A stretch of DNA of 64,000 nucleotides from Tenacibaculum ovolyticum DSM 18103 (GCF_000430545.1 NZ_AUMF01000019.1:29891-93890), one strand, 5' to 3'. Shown: positions 7,939 to 17,120, counted from the first letter of the stretch. A program made the numbers and translations. The notes: generated from the sequence alone by a model not told the origin.

Positions 7939-8448
7939 ATGGCTAGACCAAAAACAAAAGAAGAATTAAATAATTTAAGTGAAAAAAATTTCCAAGAATT
8001 ATTTGACCTAATAAATTCTCTAGCAAAAGAAGAACAAATAAGTAATTTCTTATTTGAAGACAGAGATAAAAACATCCGTGATATTTTAGTACACTTATTT
8101 GAGTGGCATCAATTATTATTAAGTTGGGTAAATTCCAATACATCTGGAACAGAATCTAGCTTTTTACCAAAACCTTATAACTGGAGAACGTATCCCAAGT
8201 TAAATATTGAGTTTTGGGAGAAACATCAAAAAACACCTTATGATGAATCAATAGAACTATTAAAAGAAAGCCATTTAAACGCTATGAAAGTAATTAATTC
8301 ATTTTCTAATGATGAGTTATTTATTAAAAGACACTTTTCTTGGACAGGTACAACAAACTTAGGAAGTTATTGCGTTTCTGCTACCTCTAGTCATTATGAT
8401 TGGGCAATCAAGAAATTAAAAAAACATAAGAAAACCCTCAATAAATAA
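7939..8448 (+). CDS. ClbS/DfsB-family four-helix bundle protein
   Basis: The 169-residue protein matches the ClbS/DfsB pattern: MARPKTKEELNNLSEKNFQELFDLI at the start, RDILVHLFEWHQLLLSW near residue 50, the proline/tyrosine-rich KPYNWRTYPKLN stretch and SATSSHYDWAIKKLKKHKK at the end. ClbS is the colibactin self-resistance cyclopropane hydrolase; DfsB-like proteins are mostly uncharacterised and share the DinB fold. No colibactin-type genes are present here, so a general detoxification role is more likely. It ends in a terminator shared with the convergent nuclease gene. Confidence 0.88.
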   Translation: MARPKTKEELNNLSEKNFQELFDLINSLAKEEQISNFLFEDRDKNIRDILVHLFEWHQLLLSWVNSNTSGTESSFLPKPYNWRTYPKLNIEFWEKHQKTPYDESIELLKESHLNAMKVINSFSNDELFIKRHFSWTGTTNLGSYCVSATSSHYDWAIKKLKKHKKTLNK

Positions 8449-8482
8449 ACAACTACAATTCGTAAAGAAGATAAAAACAAAA

Positions 8483-8509
8483 AAACTCGAAAGCTATGCT
8501 TTCGAGTTT
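8483..8509. terminator. Bidirectional terminator between convergent genes
   Basis: The 12-bp arms AAACTCGAAAGC (8483-8494) and its exact complement (8498-8509) enclose a TAT loop, flanked by A and T runs. It serves the gene at 7939 and the nuclease at 8533. Confidence 0.85.
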
Positions 8510-8532
8510 CGAATATTAAAAATATTTTATTC

Positions 8533-9321
8533 TTAACTAAAAATCTCGTTTAATAATTTTGCTAAACGTAAACCTCCCTTTTGTAATTGTGATCTTACAA
8601 TAGGAAAGTAATCATATGAATAACGGTAACGCAATTTATCTCCCTTTTTAGCAGAACCATAAACTTTTTTAGTAAGTTTATGAGTATCCTTCATCCAATC
8701 TAAAACATCACCTTTTTGAATTACTTTAACTTGCTCTTTAGACAAGTCTTTAGCATTATTAGCTAATTCTAAATAACTCATATTCCATTTACTAATCAAA
8801 TCCTCATCCCATACTCTATGCAAATTAGAGCCCTTACCATGCCATTGTACTTGTATGCTATTTCCTCCTTTATCTTCCTTTTGTCCAATATGCATTGGTT
8901 GATGTAAATCACCTATTAAATGTACCAACATTTTTAAATGAAAACGCTTATCTTCAATAGAACTTTTTTCGTCTTTTAAAATTTTTACACACGTTCTAAC
9001 TCCCGTAATTAAATCTCCTTTCGGATTTTTATCTTCATTTTCATACGTCGAATTTAATGGCATATTTACATAGTGCCATGTATAAAATTTTCCATATTTC
9101 TTTCTATCAGATTTTATTTCATCAGCATGCGTAGATACAAAAGCCAAACTTTCACCTTGTAATAATTTATCTATCTGTCTTTTAGCCTTCTTAGTTAAAT
9201 TATTTTCAGCTATCTTCCCTGTAGCCCTATGACCTGTTGGCCCCCAAACATCTTCATTATTTGCTATAGATGAAACACTTATTAAAAAAGCACAGAACAG
9301 TAATAATACCTTGTTTTTCAT
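8533..9321 (-). CDS. Secreted S1/P1-type zinc nuclease
   Basis: The 262-residue protein has a signal peptide (about residues 1-20) and the zinc ligands of S1/P1 nucleases: mature-end tryptophan in VWGPTGHR, STHADEIKSD, the HLIGDLHQPMH motif near residue 134, DKGGN and NLHRVWDED. These trinuclear-zinc enzymes degrade single-stranded DNA and RNA outside the cytoplasm. The typical family length is about 260 residues, so it is complete. It is monocistronic, divergent from the SPFH operon. A role in acquiring phosphate or nucleosides from DNA is inference. Confidence 0.93.
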   Translation of the reverse strand: MKNKVLLLFCAFLISVSSIANNEDVWGPTGHRATGKIAENNLTKKAKRQIDKLLQGESLAFVSTHADEIKSDRKKYGKFYTWHYVNMPLNSTYENEDKNPKGDLITGVRTCVKILKDEKSSIEDKRFHLKMLVHLIGDLHQPMHIGQKEDKGGNSIQVQWHGKGSNLHRVWDEDLISKWNMSYLELANNAKDLSKEQVKVIQKGDVLDWMKDTHKLTKKVYGSAKKGDKLRYRYSYDYFPIVRSQLQKGGLRLAKLLNEIFS

Positions 9322-9372
9322 AAATAAAATCGTATAATTTTCTGCTAAAATATAAAATATATACTCAAAAAT

Positions 9373-9404
9373 TTGTTTTTAACATAAATTAACCTATACC
9401 TTTG
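9373..9404 (+). promoter_or_regulatory. Promoter of the SPFH operon
   Basis: TTG 9373-9375 and TACCTTTG 9397-9404 with a 21-base spacer are a near-perfect Bacteroidota -33/-7 pair. Just downstream, ATATCATTTTA is repeated in tandem (9407-9428). Confidence 0.75.
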
Positions 9405-9441
9405 TGATATCATTTTAATATCATTTTAAATAAAAACATAT

Positions 9442-10302
9442 ATGAAAGCAGAAAAAACAATAAAACCAGCAAATGGTTATTTAATGTTATTAGTAGTATT
9501 AATATTAGTATTTGGAGGAATAGTGATGACAGTAAATAATGACACCCCTGTTTACCTTCTTATTAGTCTTATTGGTTTTATTGGACTATTTGGTTTCATT
9601 TTAGTAAACCCCAATACCTCTAAAGTAATTTTACTTTTCGGTAAATATGTAGGAACCATTAAAGACAATGGTTTGTTTTGGGCAAACCCGTTATATAAAA
9701 AGAAAACAATATCATTAAGAGCAAGTAATTTTGATAGTGAACGTTTAAAAGTGAATGATAAATTAGGTAACCCAATAATGATATCTACCATTTTAGTTTG
9801 GCGTGTAACAAACACTTATAAAGCTGCTTTTGATGTAGATAATTATGAAAACTTTGTTCGAGTTCAAACAGATGCTGCCGTTAGAAAATTAGCTAGTATG
9901 TACCCTTATGACAACTTTGCTGATGAAGGACATGATGAAGATATTACCTTACGTTCTAGTGTTAACGAAGTTTCTGAAGCTTTAGAAAAAGAAATAGATG
10001 AACGCTTATCTATAGCAGGAATAGAGGTCTTAGAAGCTCGTATTGGGTATTTAGCATATGCTCAAGAAATTGCAAGTGCTATGTTAAAACGCCAGCAGGC
10101 AACGGCTATTGTTGCAGCACGTCATAAAATTGTACAAGGAGCTGTAGAAATGGTTGAAATGGCTTTAGAAGAATTAAATAAAAAACAAATTGTAGATTTA
10201 GATGAAGAACGTAAAGCAGCTATGGTTAGTAACTTATTAGTTATCTTATGTGGTGATAAAGAAGCTTCACCTGTTCTAAACACAGGAACATTAAGTCATT
10301 AA
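9442..10302 (+). CDS. SPFH/Band-7 domain membrane protein
   Basis: The 286-residue protein has two close N-terminal hydrophobic segments (about residues 12-30 and 36-54) and then an SPFH domain: NPNTSKVILLFGKYVGTIKDNGLFWANP, SLRASNFDSERLKVNDKLGNPIMISTILVWRV and a C-terminal coiled region rich in EALEKEIDERL and MLKRQQATAIVAARHKIV. Stomatin/flotillin-like proteins form large rings that organise membrane microdomains or protease access. It heads a compact operon with a DUF4177 protein, a short exported peptide and a ribbon-helix-helix protein. Confidence 0.93.
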   Translation: MKAEKTIKPANGYLMLLVVLILVFGGIVMTVNNDTPVYLLISLIGFIGLFGFILVNPNTSKVILLFGKYVGTIKDNGLFWANPLYKKKTISLRASNFDSERLKVNDKLGNPIMISTILVWRVTNTYKAAFDVDNYENFVRVQTDAAVRKLASMYPYDNFADEGHDEDITLRSSVNEVSEALEKEIDERLSIAGIEVLEARIGYLAYAQEIASAMLKRQQATAIVAARHKIVQGAVEMVEMALEELNKKQIVDLDEERKAAMVSNLLVILCGDKEASPVLNTGTLSH

Positions 10303-10388
10303 AAAAACTTTTTATATTTCAATAGGTTATGGAATAAGAACCAAAATTGGTATTAGATTAGCTTTATTTAATCAATAAAAATAAAATA

Positions 10389-10547
10389 ATGAAAGAATAT
10401 AAAGTAATTAATTGGAAAATGGGATTCACTAACAATAATCAAAGATTAGAAGACTTCCTAAATGAATACGCCAGAAGTGGATGGAGAGTTATTCATATTG
10501 CAGAAAACTCTGCAAGAATAACTTTTGAAAGAGATAAAAATAGATAA
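10389..10547 (+). CDS. DUF4177 domain protein, 52 aa
   Basis: This small gene encodes MKEYKVINWK..., with the pattern LEDFLNEYARSGWRVIHI and FERDK at the end that marks DUF4177. The family is a short beta-strand/helix protein of unknown function, usually annotated near other small proteins. It follows the SPFH gene by 86 bases and is probably cotranscribed. It ends at TAA 10545-10547. Confidence 0.75.
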   Translation: MKEYKVINWKMGFTNNNQRLEDFLNEYARSGWRVIHIAENSARITFERDKNR

Positions 10548-10652
10548 ATTAAAATGTTGGTTAACTACTAGTATAAAGTAGAGAATATTTAAAAAAGTAA
10601 CAGTTATATATAAAATGATATCATTTTTAGAAAGCTATAAAAATAAATTACC

Positions 10653-10862
10653 ATGATTAGAGTAATCATATTTATAATTATATGTTCTTTTAATATCATT
10701 GCTTCTTTTGGTAAAGTAAAACCCGAAAAAATTAAAAAAGATACCAATGCAACAATAATAATTAATAACAATAAAGATTTTCGCATTTTAAAAAAAGAGT
10801 ATAATAAAAGTGAAAAATCAGAAAAATTAATAAAAACCGTTATTACCTTTGTAAAAAAATAA
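10653..10862 (+). CDS. Short exported hypothetical protein, 69 aa
   Basis: The protein starts with a strongly hydrophobic stretch (MIRVIIFIIICSFNIIASFG) that looks like a signal peptide or anchor, followed by a lysine-rich, low-complexity tail ending VKK. No family is recognised. The stop codon lies two bases before the ATG of the ribbon-helix-helix gene at 10865, which supports a real gene in the SPFH operon. The overlapping minus-strand frame at 10604-10984 has no supporting features and is rejected. Confidence 0.5.
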   Translation: MIRVIIFIIICSFNIIASFGKVKPEKIKKDTNATIIINNNKDFRILKKEYNKSEKSEKLIKTVITFVKK

Positions 10863-10864
10863 GA

Positions 10865-11029
10865 ATGGCTAAGAAGAAAGCATTTGCACTTCGCATAAAT
10901 GAAGACATGATAAAAGCTATTGAAAAATGGGCTGCAGACGAATTCCGTTCTACAAACGGGCAAATCGAATGGATGCTTATGCAAGCTCTTAAAGAAGCCA
11001 AACGTGAACCTAAAAAGAAAGAAGAATAA
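10865..11029 (+). CDS. Arc-type ribbon-helix-helix protein, 54 aa
   Basis: The 54-residue protein reads MAKKKAFALRINEDMIKAIEKWAADEF..., then STNGQIEWMLMQALKEAK. The FALRINEDM strand, two helices and the STNGQIEWML turn are those of the Arc/MetJ ribbon-helix-helix fold. It is the last gene of the SPFH operon, ending just before a strong terminator. In related flavobacteria, as I recall, such proteins are found with SPFH genes; whether it binds DNA here is not shown. Confidence 0.85.
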   Translation: MAKKKAFALRINEDMIKAIEKWAADEFRSTNGQIEWMLMQALKEAKREPKKKEE

Positions 11030-11054
11030 TCATTAACTTCTTAATTATATGTTA

Positions 11055-11084
11055 AAAAACACTCAATAAATATTGAGTGTTTTT
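11055..11084 (+). terminator. Terminator of the SPFH operon
   Basis: Fourteen-base arms AAAAACACTCAATA and its complement enclose an AA loop and are followed by T-rich sequence. Because this hairpin spans 11073, the in-frame ATG there cannot be the start of the next gene. Confidence 0.9.
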
Positions 11085-11123
11085 CTATTTTGTAACTTGT
11101 TCTCTACAATCAAACTAATTATA

Positions 11124-14100
11124 ATGAAAAGACTATTTTCAATCCTATTTTTACTAGTCACTACAATCCTATTCTCTCAAGAATTTTCTATGGATATGGT
11201 AAAAAACATGAAACCAAGAAATATTGGCCCTGGCGGAATGAGCGGAAGAGTTACAACAATAGATGTTGTACAATCTAATCCAGATATAATGTACGTTGGT
11301 ACAGCTTCTGGTGGAATATGGAAATCTACCTCTGGTGGAATTAAATGGAAACCTATTTTTGAGAAAGAATTAACTGCCTCGATTGGTGCAATTGCTATTC
11401 AACAATCAAACCCAAGTGTTATTTGGGCAGGAACAGGAGAAGGAAATCCTAGAAATAGTTTAAATGGTGGTTTTGGTATCTATAAATCATTAGATGGTGG
11501 TAAAACTTGGAAAGCTATGGGATTAGAAAAAACACGTCATATTCATCGTGTAATAATAGACCCTACAACCCCTAATATAGTATACGTTGCTGCTATAGGC
11601 TCACCATGGGGAGAGCATAAAGAACGTGGTGTTTATAAAACTACAGATGGTGGTAAAACTTGGAAACAAATTTTATACAACAACATAAAAACAGGTGCTG
11701 CAGATTTAATTATGGATCCTTCAAATCCCAATAAGTTAATTGCAACCATGTGGGAACATAAACGTGATCCTTGGTTTTTTAAATCTGGAGGAAAAGGAAG
11801 TGGTATGTACATTACTTATGATGGTGGTGAGAACTGGAAAAAAATTACACAAGAAGAAGGTTTTCCTAAAGGAGAATTAGGAAGAATTGGTGTTGCTATA
11901 TCACGTTCAAATCCTGATGTTATTTATGCTTTAGTTGAAGCAACTAAAAATGCTCTGTATAAAAGTGAAGATGGTGGTTTTAAATGGAAAAAAATAAATG
12001 ATAAGCCAGGTATCGGAAATCGTCCTTTCTATTATTCAGAAATCTATGTAGATCCACAAAATGAAAATAGATTATATACCGTTTTCACTTACATAAATGT
12101 GTCGCAAGATGGCGGAAAATCATTTAAACAATTAATGCCTGCTTATGGTGTAGACAATGGTGTACATCCTGATCATCATGCTTGGTGGATACATCCAACA
12201 AACGGAAAATTTATGATTGATGGTAATGATGGTGGTTTAAACATTACCAAAGACGGCGGAAAAACATGGCGTTTTATAGGTAACCTTCCCGTTGCTCAGT
12301 TTTATCATATAAATGTTGACAACGAATATCCATATAACGTATATGGAGGAATGCAAGATAATGGCTCGTGGCGTGGCCCTGCATATGTATGGAAAACACA
12401 AGGAATTAGAAATTCATATTGGCAAGAAATTAGCTTTGGTGATGGTTTTGACGTTGTTCCCGATAAAGATGATTCTCGTTATGGTTGGACGATGAGTCAA
12501 CAAGGATTTGTTTCACGTTATGATTATAAAACAGGAAACAACTACACAGTACGTCCTACACATTCAGACCCAAAAATAGCACTACGTTTTAATTGGAATG
12601 CTGCTATTAATATTGATCCCTTTGATAACTCAACCCTCTACTTCGGTAGTCAATTTGTACATAAATCTACAGACAAAGGATTAACATGGAGTGTAATTTC
12701 ACCAGACTTATCAACCAATAATCCAGAAAAATTAAAACAAGCTGAAAGTGGTGGTTTAACTATGGATGCTACTGGTGCCGAAAACCATTGTACTGTTTTA
12801 GTTGTAGAACCTTCTTCTCTTGAAAAAGACATGCTATGGGCTGCTACTGATGACGGACAAGTACATATTACTAAAAATGGTGGTGCAACTTGGGTAAACG
12901 TTTCTAAAAATATAAAAGACTTACCTGAAAACAGTTGGATTACTCAAATTAAAGCATCTAATAAAAATAAAGGAGAAGCTTTATTAGTTGCAAATGATTA
13001 TCGTCGTTTTAATTATACTCCTTATGCCTACAGAACAAAAAACTATGGAAAAACATGGGAACGTATTGTAAACAAAAATGATGTACAAAGTTATGTCTTA
13101 TGTATTGTTGAAGACCCAAAAAATAAAAACTTACTTTTTTTAGGTACTGATGATGGTTTATACATTTCTATTAACGCTGGTAATAAATGGACGAAGTGGA
13201 CAGAAGGCTTCCCTACTGTTCCTGTAAAAGATTTGGTAATTCACCCAAGAGAAAACGATTTAATAATAGGTACTTTTGGAAGAGCTGCTTGGGTTTTAGA
13301 TGATATTCGTCCACTAAGAGCAATTGCAAATAACAATGTAACTAGTGAAAAATTAAAATTATTTACTCCCCCAACCGCTTATCAAGCGGCAACACAACAA
13401 CCAACAGGCAGTAGGTTTGGTGCTGATGCAATATATCAGGGAGAAAACAGAAAACGAGGGGCTATTATTTCTTATTACATTAACAAGCCTAATAAAATTG
13501 ATAAAAAAGAAACAAAAAAGAAGAAGAATGTTGATACTAGTACCCCTATAGAAAACAAAATTAAATACGACTCAATAAAGCTAGAAATTTTTGATGGAGT
13601 AAGACAAATTAGAACATTAAAATTTAAAGCTCCAAAAGAAAATGGGATACACAAAACAACTTGGTATTTAAGAGAAAAAGGTGTTGCTAGAGCTTCAAGA
13701 AAAATAAGAAAGCAAACCAGAGAACCTGGTGGTGTATCTGTTAAACCTGGAGTTTATAAATTAAGAATGACATTTGGTGCTATTGTTTCTGAACAAAACA
13801 TAAATGTTGAATTTGATCCACGTTTGCAAATTTCTAAAGAGGCTATCAATCAAAAATATGAAGCTAATAAACAACTTGAAACCTATCAAGAAAAAATGGC
13901 TAATGTTGTAAAACAGCTAGTTGAAAGCAAAAACACAGCGAGCTCTTTAAAATCTAAATTAGCGAAAGAAGACAAGGAAAAATATAAAAAAGAAATAGAA
14001 TCATCTAAAGAAATTATTAAAAAAATAGATAAACTAATTGCCTTATATTTAGGAGAAATTGACAAACGTCAAGGAATTACACGCAATGCAACAGTAACTA

Positions 14101-14321
14101 TAAATCAACGTTTAGGGAGTGCTAGATGGTATGCAGGTAGTAGATTTGGAGAACAAACAACTACTGAAAAACAACTAATCAATCAGTTTAAAAATTCTTT
14201 AGAAGAAGGCTTAAAGAAAACGAACACCTTTTTTAATAAAGATTGGTTAACTTATAAAAAATCGGTTGAAAATATAAATATTTCACCTTTTAAAGAAACT
14301 GCAATATTCTCTTTAAAGTAA
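11124..14321 (+). CDS. Secreted BNR/VPS10-like beta-propeller protein
   Basis: The 1065-residue protein begins at ATG 11124 with a signal peptide (MKRLFSILFLLVTTILFSQ). About ten BNR/Asp-box repeats (SLDGGKTW, TTDGGKTW, TYDGGENW, SEDGGFKW and others) span residues 60-720, forming two sortilin-type propellers. A lysine-rich linker near residue 790 leads to an Ig-like segment and a C-terminal helical coiled region (about 920-1000). No T9SS C-terminal domain is seen. Databases often call such proteins glycosyl hydrolases, but no catalytic residue supports this; VPS10/sortilin-like is the safer name. Confidence 0.85.
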   Translation: MKRLFSILFLLVTTILFSQEFSMDMVKNMKPRNIGPGGMSGRVTTIDVVQSNPDIMYVGTASGGIWKSTSGGIKWKPIFEKELTASIGAIAIQQSNPSVIWAGTGEGNPRNSLNGGFGIYKSLDGGKTWKAMGLEKTRHIHRVIIDPTTPNIVYVAAIGSPWGEHKERGVYKTTDGGKTWKQILYNNIKTGAADLIMDPSNPNKLIATMWEHKRDPWFFKSGGKGSGMYITYDGGENWKKITQEEGFPKGELGRIGVAISRSNPDVIYALVEATKNALYKSEDGGFKWKKINDKPGIGNRPFYYSEIYVDPQNENRLYTVFTYINVSQDGGKSFKQLMPAYGVDNGVHPDHHAWWIHPTNGKFMIDGNDGGLNITKDGGKTWRFIGNLPVAQFYHINVDNEYPYNVYGGMQDNGSWRGPAYVWKTQGIRNSYWQEISFGDGFDVVPDKDDSRYGWTMSQQGFVSRYDYKTGNNYTVRPTHSDPKIALRFNWNAAINIDPFDNSTLYFGSQFVHKSTDKGLTWSVISPDLSTNNPEKLKQAESGGLTMDATGAENHCTVLVVEPSSLEKDMLWAATDDGQVHITKNGGATWVNVSKNIKDLPENSWITQIKASNKNKGEALLVANDYRRFNYTPYAYRTKNYGKTWERIVNKNDVQSYVLCIVEDPKNKNLLFLGTDDGLYISINAGNKWTKWTEGFPTVPVKDLVIHPRENDLIIGTFGRAAWVLDDIRPLRAIANNNVTSEKLKLFTPPTAYQAATQQPTGSRFGADAIYQGENRKRGAIISYYINKPNKIDKKETKKKKNVDTSTPIENKIKYDSIKLEIFDGVRQIRTLKFKAPKENGIHKTTWYLREKGVARASRKIRKQTREPGGVSVKPGVYKLRMTFGAIVSEQNINVEFDPRLQISKEAINQKYEANKQLETYQEKMANVVKQLVESKNTASSLKSKLAKEDKEKYKKEIESSKEIIKKIDKLIALYLGEIDKRQGITRNATVTINQRLGSARWYAGSRFGEQTTTEKQLINQFKNSLEEGLKKTNTFFNKDWLTYKKSVENINISPFKETAIFSLK

Positions 14322-14352
14322 ATTATTTATTTTTGAATACTAGTATAACACC

Positions 14353-14382
14353 AAAATCTCTTACTGAAAAGTAGGAGATTTT
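14353..14382 (+). terminator. Terminator between 14321 and 14404
   Basis: AAAATCTCTTAC pairs with GTAGGAGATTTT (one G-T wobble) around TGAAAA and is followed by TT. It separates the propeller gene from the DUF2490 gene. Confidence 0.75.
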
Positions 14383-14403
14383 AATATTAAAACAACTGCA
14401 AAC

Positions 14404-15063
14404 ATGAAAAAAAGTATTTTTATATTATTTGTATTATTCTCTTTAAAAAACATTGCACAGAGTAATCCACAAAACGAATTAGGGGCTTGGTATATGTATA
14501 ACGGGTCGCATCAACTTTCTAATAAAATAAGTTTAAAAACAATGGCTCATTTTCGCTTTTTTGAAATTGGTGATGATATGCAGCAATTTATTGGTAGATT
14601 AGGAGGTAACTATAAAATAAATAATAATTTAAGTGCTACTTTGGGGTACTCCTTTTTAAATACAGATGCTAGTTTTAATAGTAACGGTGGTGAAATAAAT
14701 GAGCATCGTGTTTATGAAGATTTTAATATAAAACATAAAATGAATTCTTTAGGGTTCGCGCATCGTTTTAGAGCTGAGCAACGTTTTTTTAACTCAACTA
14801 CAGCACATTTATTACGCTATCAAATAGCTTTAAGTTATCCTTTAAATAACAAATGGTCTACCTATTTATATAATGAAGTGTTTTTTGATCTTGATGGAGA
14901 AGCATTTAATCAAAACTGGCTTGGAGCAGGCTTTAAATACAATGTAAATAAAAAAATAAAACTTAAAGCAGGCTATCAAAAAATAAGTACTAACGGTGGA
15001 GGTAATTTTAATAGAATACTTTTAGGTATTGCTATTAATACAGACCATCGTAAAAAGAAATAA
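14404..15063 (+). CDS. DUF2490 outer-membrane beta-barrel protein
   Basis: The 219-residue protein has a signal peptide (residues 1-19) and then the DUF2490 pattern: ELGAWYMYNGSHQLS, FRFFEIGDDMQQFIGRLGGNY, HRVYEDFNIKHKMNSLGFAHRFRAEQRFF and SYPLNNKWSTYLYNEVFFDL. Alternating strands with aromatic girdles and the terminal IAIN strand indicate an outer-membrane barrel. Its role is unknown. It lies 31 bases before the DUF819 transporter and may be cotranscribed. Confidence 0.88.
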   Translation: MKKSIFILFVLFSLKNIAQSNPQNELGAWYMYNGSHQLSNKISLKTMAHFRFFEIGDDMQQFIGRLGGNYKINNNLSATLGYSFLNTDASFNSNGGEINEHRVYEDFNIKHKMNSLGFAHRFRAEQRFFNSTTAHLLRYQIALSYPLNNKWSTYLYNEVFFDLDGEAFNQNWLGAGFKYNVNKKIKLKAGYQKISTNGGGNFNRILLGIAINTDHRKKK

Positions 15064-15094
15064 AAAGCTATTTTAGCAAAAAACTAATTTAAAG

Positions 15095-16357
15095 ATGACT
15101 GCACCCACTTTTACTAATGATGCAATAGTATTTGGAATTCTAATGTTTTCACTAGGACTTGTATTTTACACAGAATCTAAAACTTCAGGGTTTTGGCCTA
15201 AGTTTTATAAGATTGTTCCAGGAGTTCTAATGTGTTATTTAATTCCTTCTGTTTTTAATTCTTTAGGACTAATTTCTGCTGACAAAACGCAAACTTATTT
15301 TATAGCTAGTAGATATTTTTTACCAGCTTCATTAGTATTAATGACTTTAAGTATTGATTTAAAAGCAATTTTCAATTTAGGACCAAAAGCATTAATTATG
15401 TTTTTTACCGGAACTGTAGGTATAATTATTGGAGGACCGATTGCTATATTATTAATTTCTATTGTATCTCCAGAAACAGTTGGTGGTGCTGGTTTTGATG
15501 CCGTTTGGAGAGGTTTATCAACACTTGCCGGAAGTTGGATTGGTGGAGGAGCAAATCAAGCTGCTATGCTTGAAATTTATCAATACAACCCTGCTAATTA
15601 TGGTAAAATGGTATTAGTAGATATTGTTGTTGGTAATATTTGGATGGCTATTCTATTAATTGGTATTGGAAAAAACAACAAGATAAACAAGTGGTTAAAT
15701 GCAGATACAACTGCTATAGAAAAACTAAAAAGTAGAGTTTCAAAATTTACCGAAAACATAACTCGTGTTCCATCACTAACAGATATAATAATTATATTAT
15801 CTATAGCTTTTAGTGCTGTTGGAATTGCTCATTTTGGAGCTGATAATATATCAAGTTATTTAACCTCAAACTTTGCTGCTGTTGCTGATAAAACATCTTC
15901 TTTATCATCTTTTTCTTCAAAATTCTTTTGGATGGTTACTATAGCTACTCTTATTGGAATTTTGTTATCATTTACTAAAGTTAAAAATTATGAAGGTGCA
16001 GGAGCAAGTAAAATTGGTAGTGTTTTTATTTATATTTTAGTTGCTACGATTGGTATGAAAATGGATTTAACAACTATTTTTGATAACCCAGGTTTATTAA
16101 TAATTGGTGTTATTTGGATGGGTATTCATGCTGGTTTACTAATATTAGTTGCCAAATTAATAAAAGCACCCTATTTTTTCTTAGCCGTTGGTAGTCAAGC
16201 AAACGTAGGAGCTGCCGCTTCTGCACCTGTTGTTGCAGCTGCTTTTCACCCATCTTTAGCTACAGTAGGGGTGTTATTAGCCGTTTTCGGTTATGTTGTT
16301 GGTACATATGGAGCAATTTTGTGTACAATTTTAATGGAATTATCCGCAACCTTATAA
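15095..16357 (+). CDS. DUF819 membrane protein (YjcL-like transporter)
   Basis: The 420-residue protein has about ten membrane segments and the DUF819 hallmarks: ESKTSGFWPKFYKIVPGVLMCYLIPS, the WRGLSTLAGSWIGGGANQAAM loop near residue 140 and the late GSQANVGAAASAPVVAAAFHPSLA loop near residue 380. Both loops look like substrate-binding hairpins related by an inverted repeat. The substrate is unknown. It follows the DUF2490 gene by 31 bases and is followed by a lipoprotein 39 bases on. Confidence 0.9.
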   Translation: MTAPTFTNDAIVFGILMFSLGLVFYTESKTSGFWPKFYKIVPGVLMCYLIPSVFNSLGLISADKTQTYFIASRYFLPASLVLMTLSIDLKAIFNLGPKALIMFFTGTVGIIIGGPIAILLISIVSPETVGGAGFDAVWRGLSTLAGSWIGGGANQAAMLEIYQYNPANYGKMVLVDIVVGNIWMAILLIGIGKNNKINKWLNADTTAIEKLKSRVSKFTENITRVPSLTDIIIILSIAFSAVGIAHFGADNISSYLTSNFAAVADKTSSLSSFSSKFFWMVTIATLIGILLSFTKVKNYEGAGASKIGSVFIYILVATIGMKMDLTTIFDNPGLLIIGVIWMGIHAGLLILVAKLIKAPYFFLAVGSQANVGAAASAPVVAAAFHPSLATVGVLLAVFGYVVGTYGAILCTILMELSATL

Positions 16358-16396
16358 GAGAATTCTGCATATTTGCAACTCCAAATTTATAATCAC

Positions 16397-17101
16397 ATGA
16401 AAAAATTTATTACCATTTTTGTTTTTGCCGTTATCGCTTTCGCATGTTCTTCTAAAAAAGAAGGAAACATGATTGTTAAAGGTCAAATTAAAGGACTTAA
16501 AAAAGGTACTTTATATCTTCAAAAAATGAAAGATACAGTATTAGTTTCTGTTGATTCTATGGCGTTATTGGGTGATGACAAATTTACATTGTCAGATAAT
16601 ATTGAATCTCCTGTAATGTACTACATAACTTTTGATGAAAACACAAGAGACAAACGTTTAATGTTTTTTGGTGAAAAAGGTGAAATAACTATTAATGATA
16701 AATTAGAAGAATTTGGCTTTAGTCCAAAAATAAAAGGTTCTAAGAATCAAGAAGTGATGAATAAATTTCGTGACATTGATCGTAAATTTAAAGAGCAAAA
16801 TTTAGATTTTATTAAACAAGATTTAGAAGCACGCCAAGCTAAAGACGAAGAACTTATAAACAGAATAGCTTTAGACTATAAAAAAATGGTTCGTCGTCGT
16901 TTCTTATTTTCTACAAATTTTGCCATTGCTCATGCTGATAGTGAAGCTGCGCCTTACATTGCTTTAACAGAATTATTTAATGCAAATATTAAATTATTAG
17001 ATACTATTAATAGTAGCTTATCTAAAAACGTTAAAAGTTCAGACTATGGTAAAAAGTTCCAAAATTTTATAACAAAAATTAAAACTAAAGAGGGTAAATA
17101 A
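16397..17101 (+). CDS. DUF4369-type lipoprotein
   Basis: I start this gene at ATG 16397 rather than the upstream TTG, because it gives a clean lipoprotein signal (MKKFITIFVFAVIAFACSS, lipid Cys at about residue 17). The mature 217 residues match the DUF4369 pattern: VKGQIKGLKKGTLYLQKMKDT, SVDSMALLGDDKFTLS and FDENTRDKRLMFFGEKGEITI, with a helical tail. DUF4369 is often fused to thioredoxin domains; none is present here. A promoter-like CATATTTG lies upstream (16367-16374). Confidence 0.85.
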   Translation: MKKFITIFVFAVIAFACSSKKEGNMIVKGQIKGLKKGTLYLQKMKDTVLVSVDSMALLGDDKFTLSDNIESPVMYYITFDENTRDKRLMFFGEKGEITINDKLEEFGFSPKIKGSKNQEVMNKFRDIDRKFKEQNLDFIKQDLEARQAKDEELINRIALDYKKMVRRRFLFSTNFAIAHADSEAAPYIALTELFNANIKLLDTINSSLSKNVKSSDYGKKFQNFITKIKTKEGK

Positions 17102-17120
17102 AACCCACTTAAATATTTTT

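Noticed and set aside
9407..9428. Tandem ATATCATTTTA repeat as an operator
   Set aside because: It is two short AT-rich copies downstream of the promoter; too little information to call a site.
10604..10984. Minus-strand frame opposite the small SPFH-operon genes
   Set aside because: It overlaps two tightly spaced plus-strand genes, one with a recognisable ribbon-helix-helix, and has no features of its own.
11073..11123. Upstream ATG start for the BNR/VPS10-like gene
   Set aside because: It lies inside the terminator hairpin at 11055-11084 and gives no signal peptide; ATG 11124 gives a clean one.
11124..14321. Glycosyl hydrolase
   Set aside because: Asp-box repeats alone are not evidence of catalysis; no sialidase-type arginines, Asp or Tyr/Glu pair can be identified.
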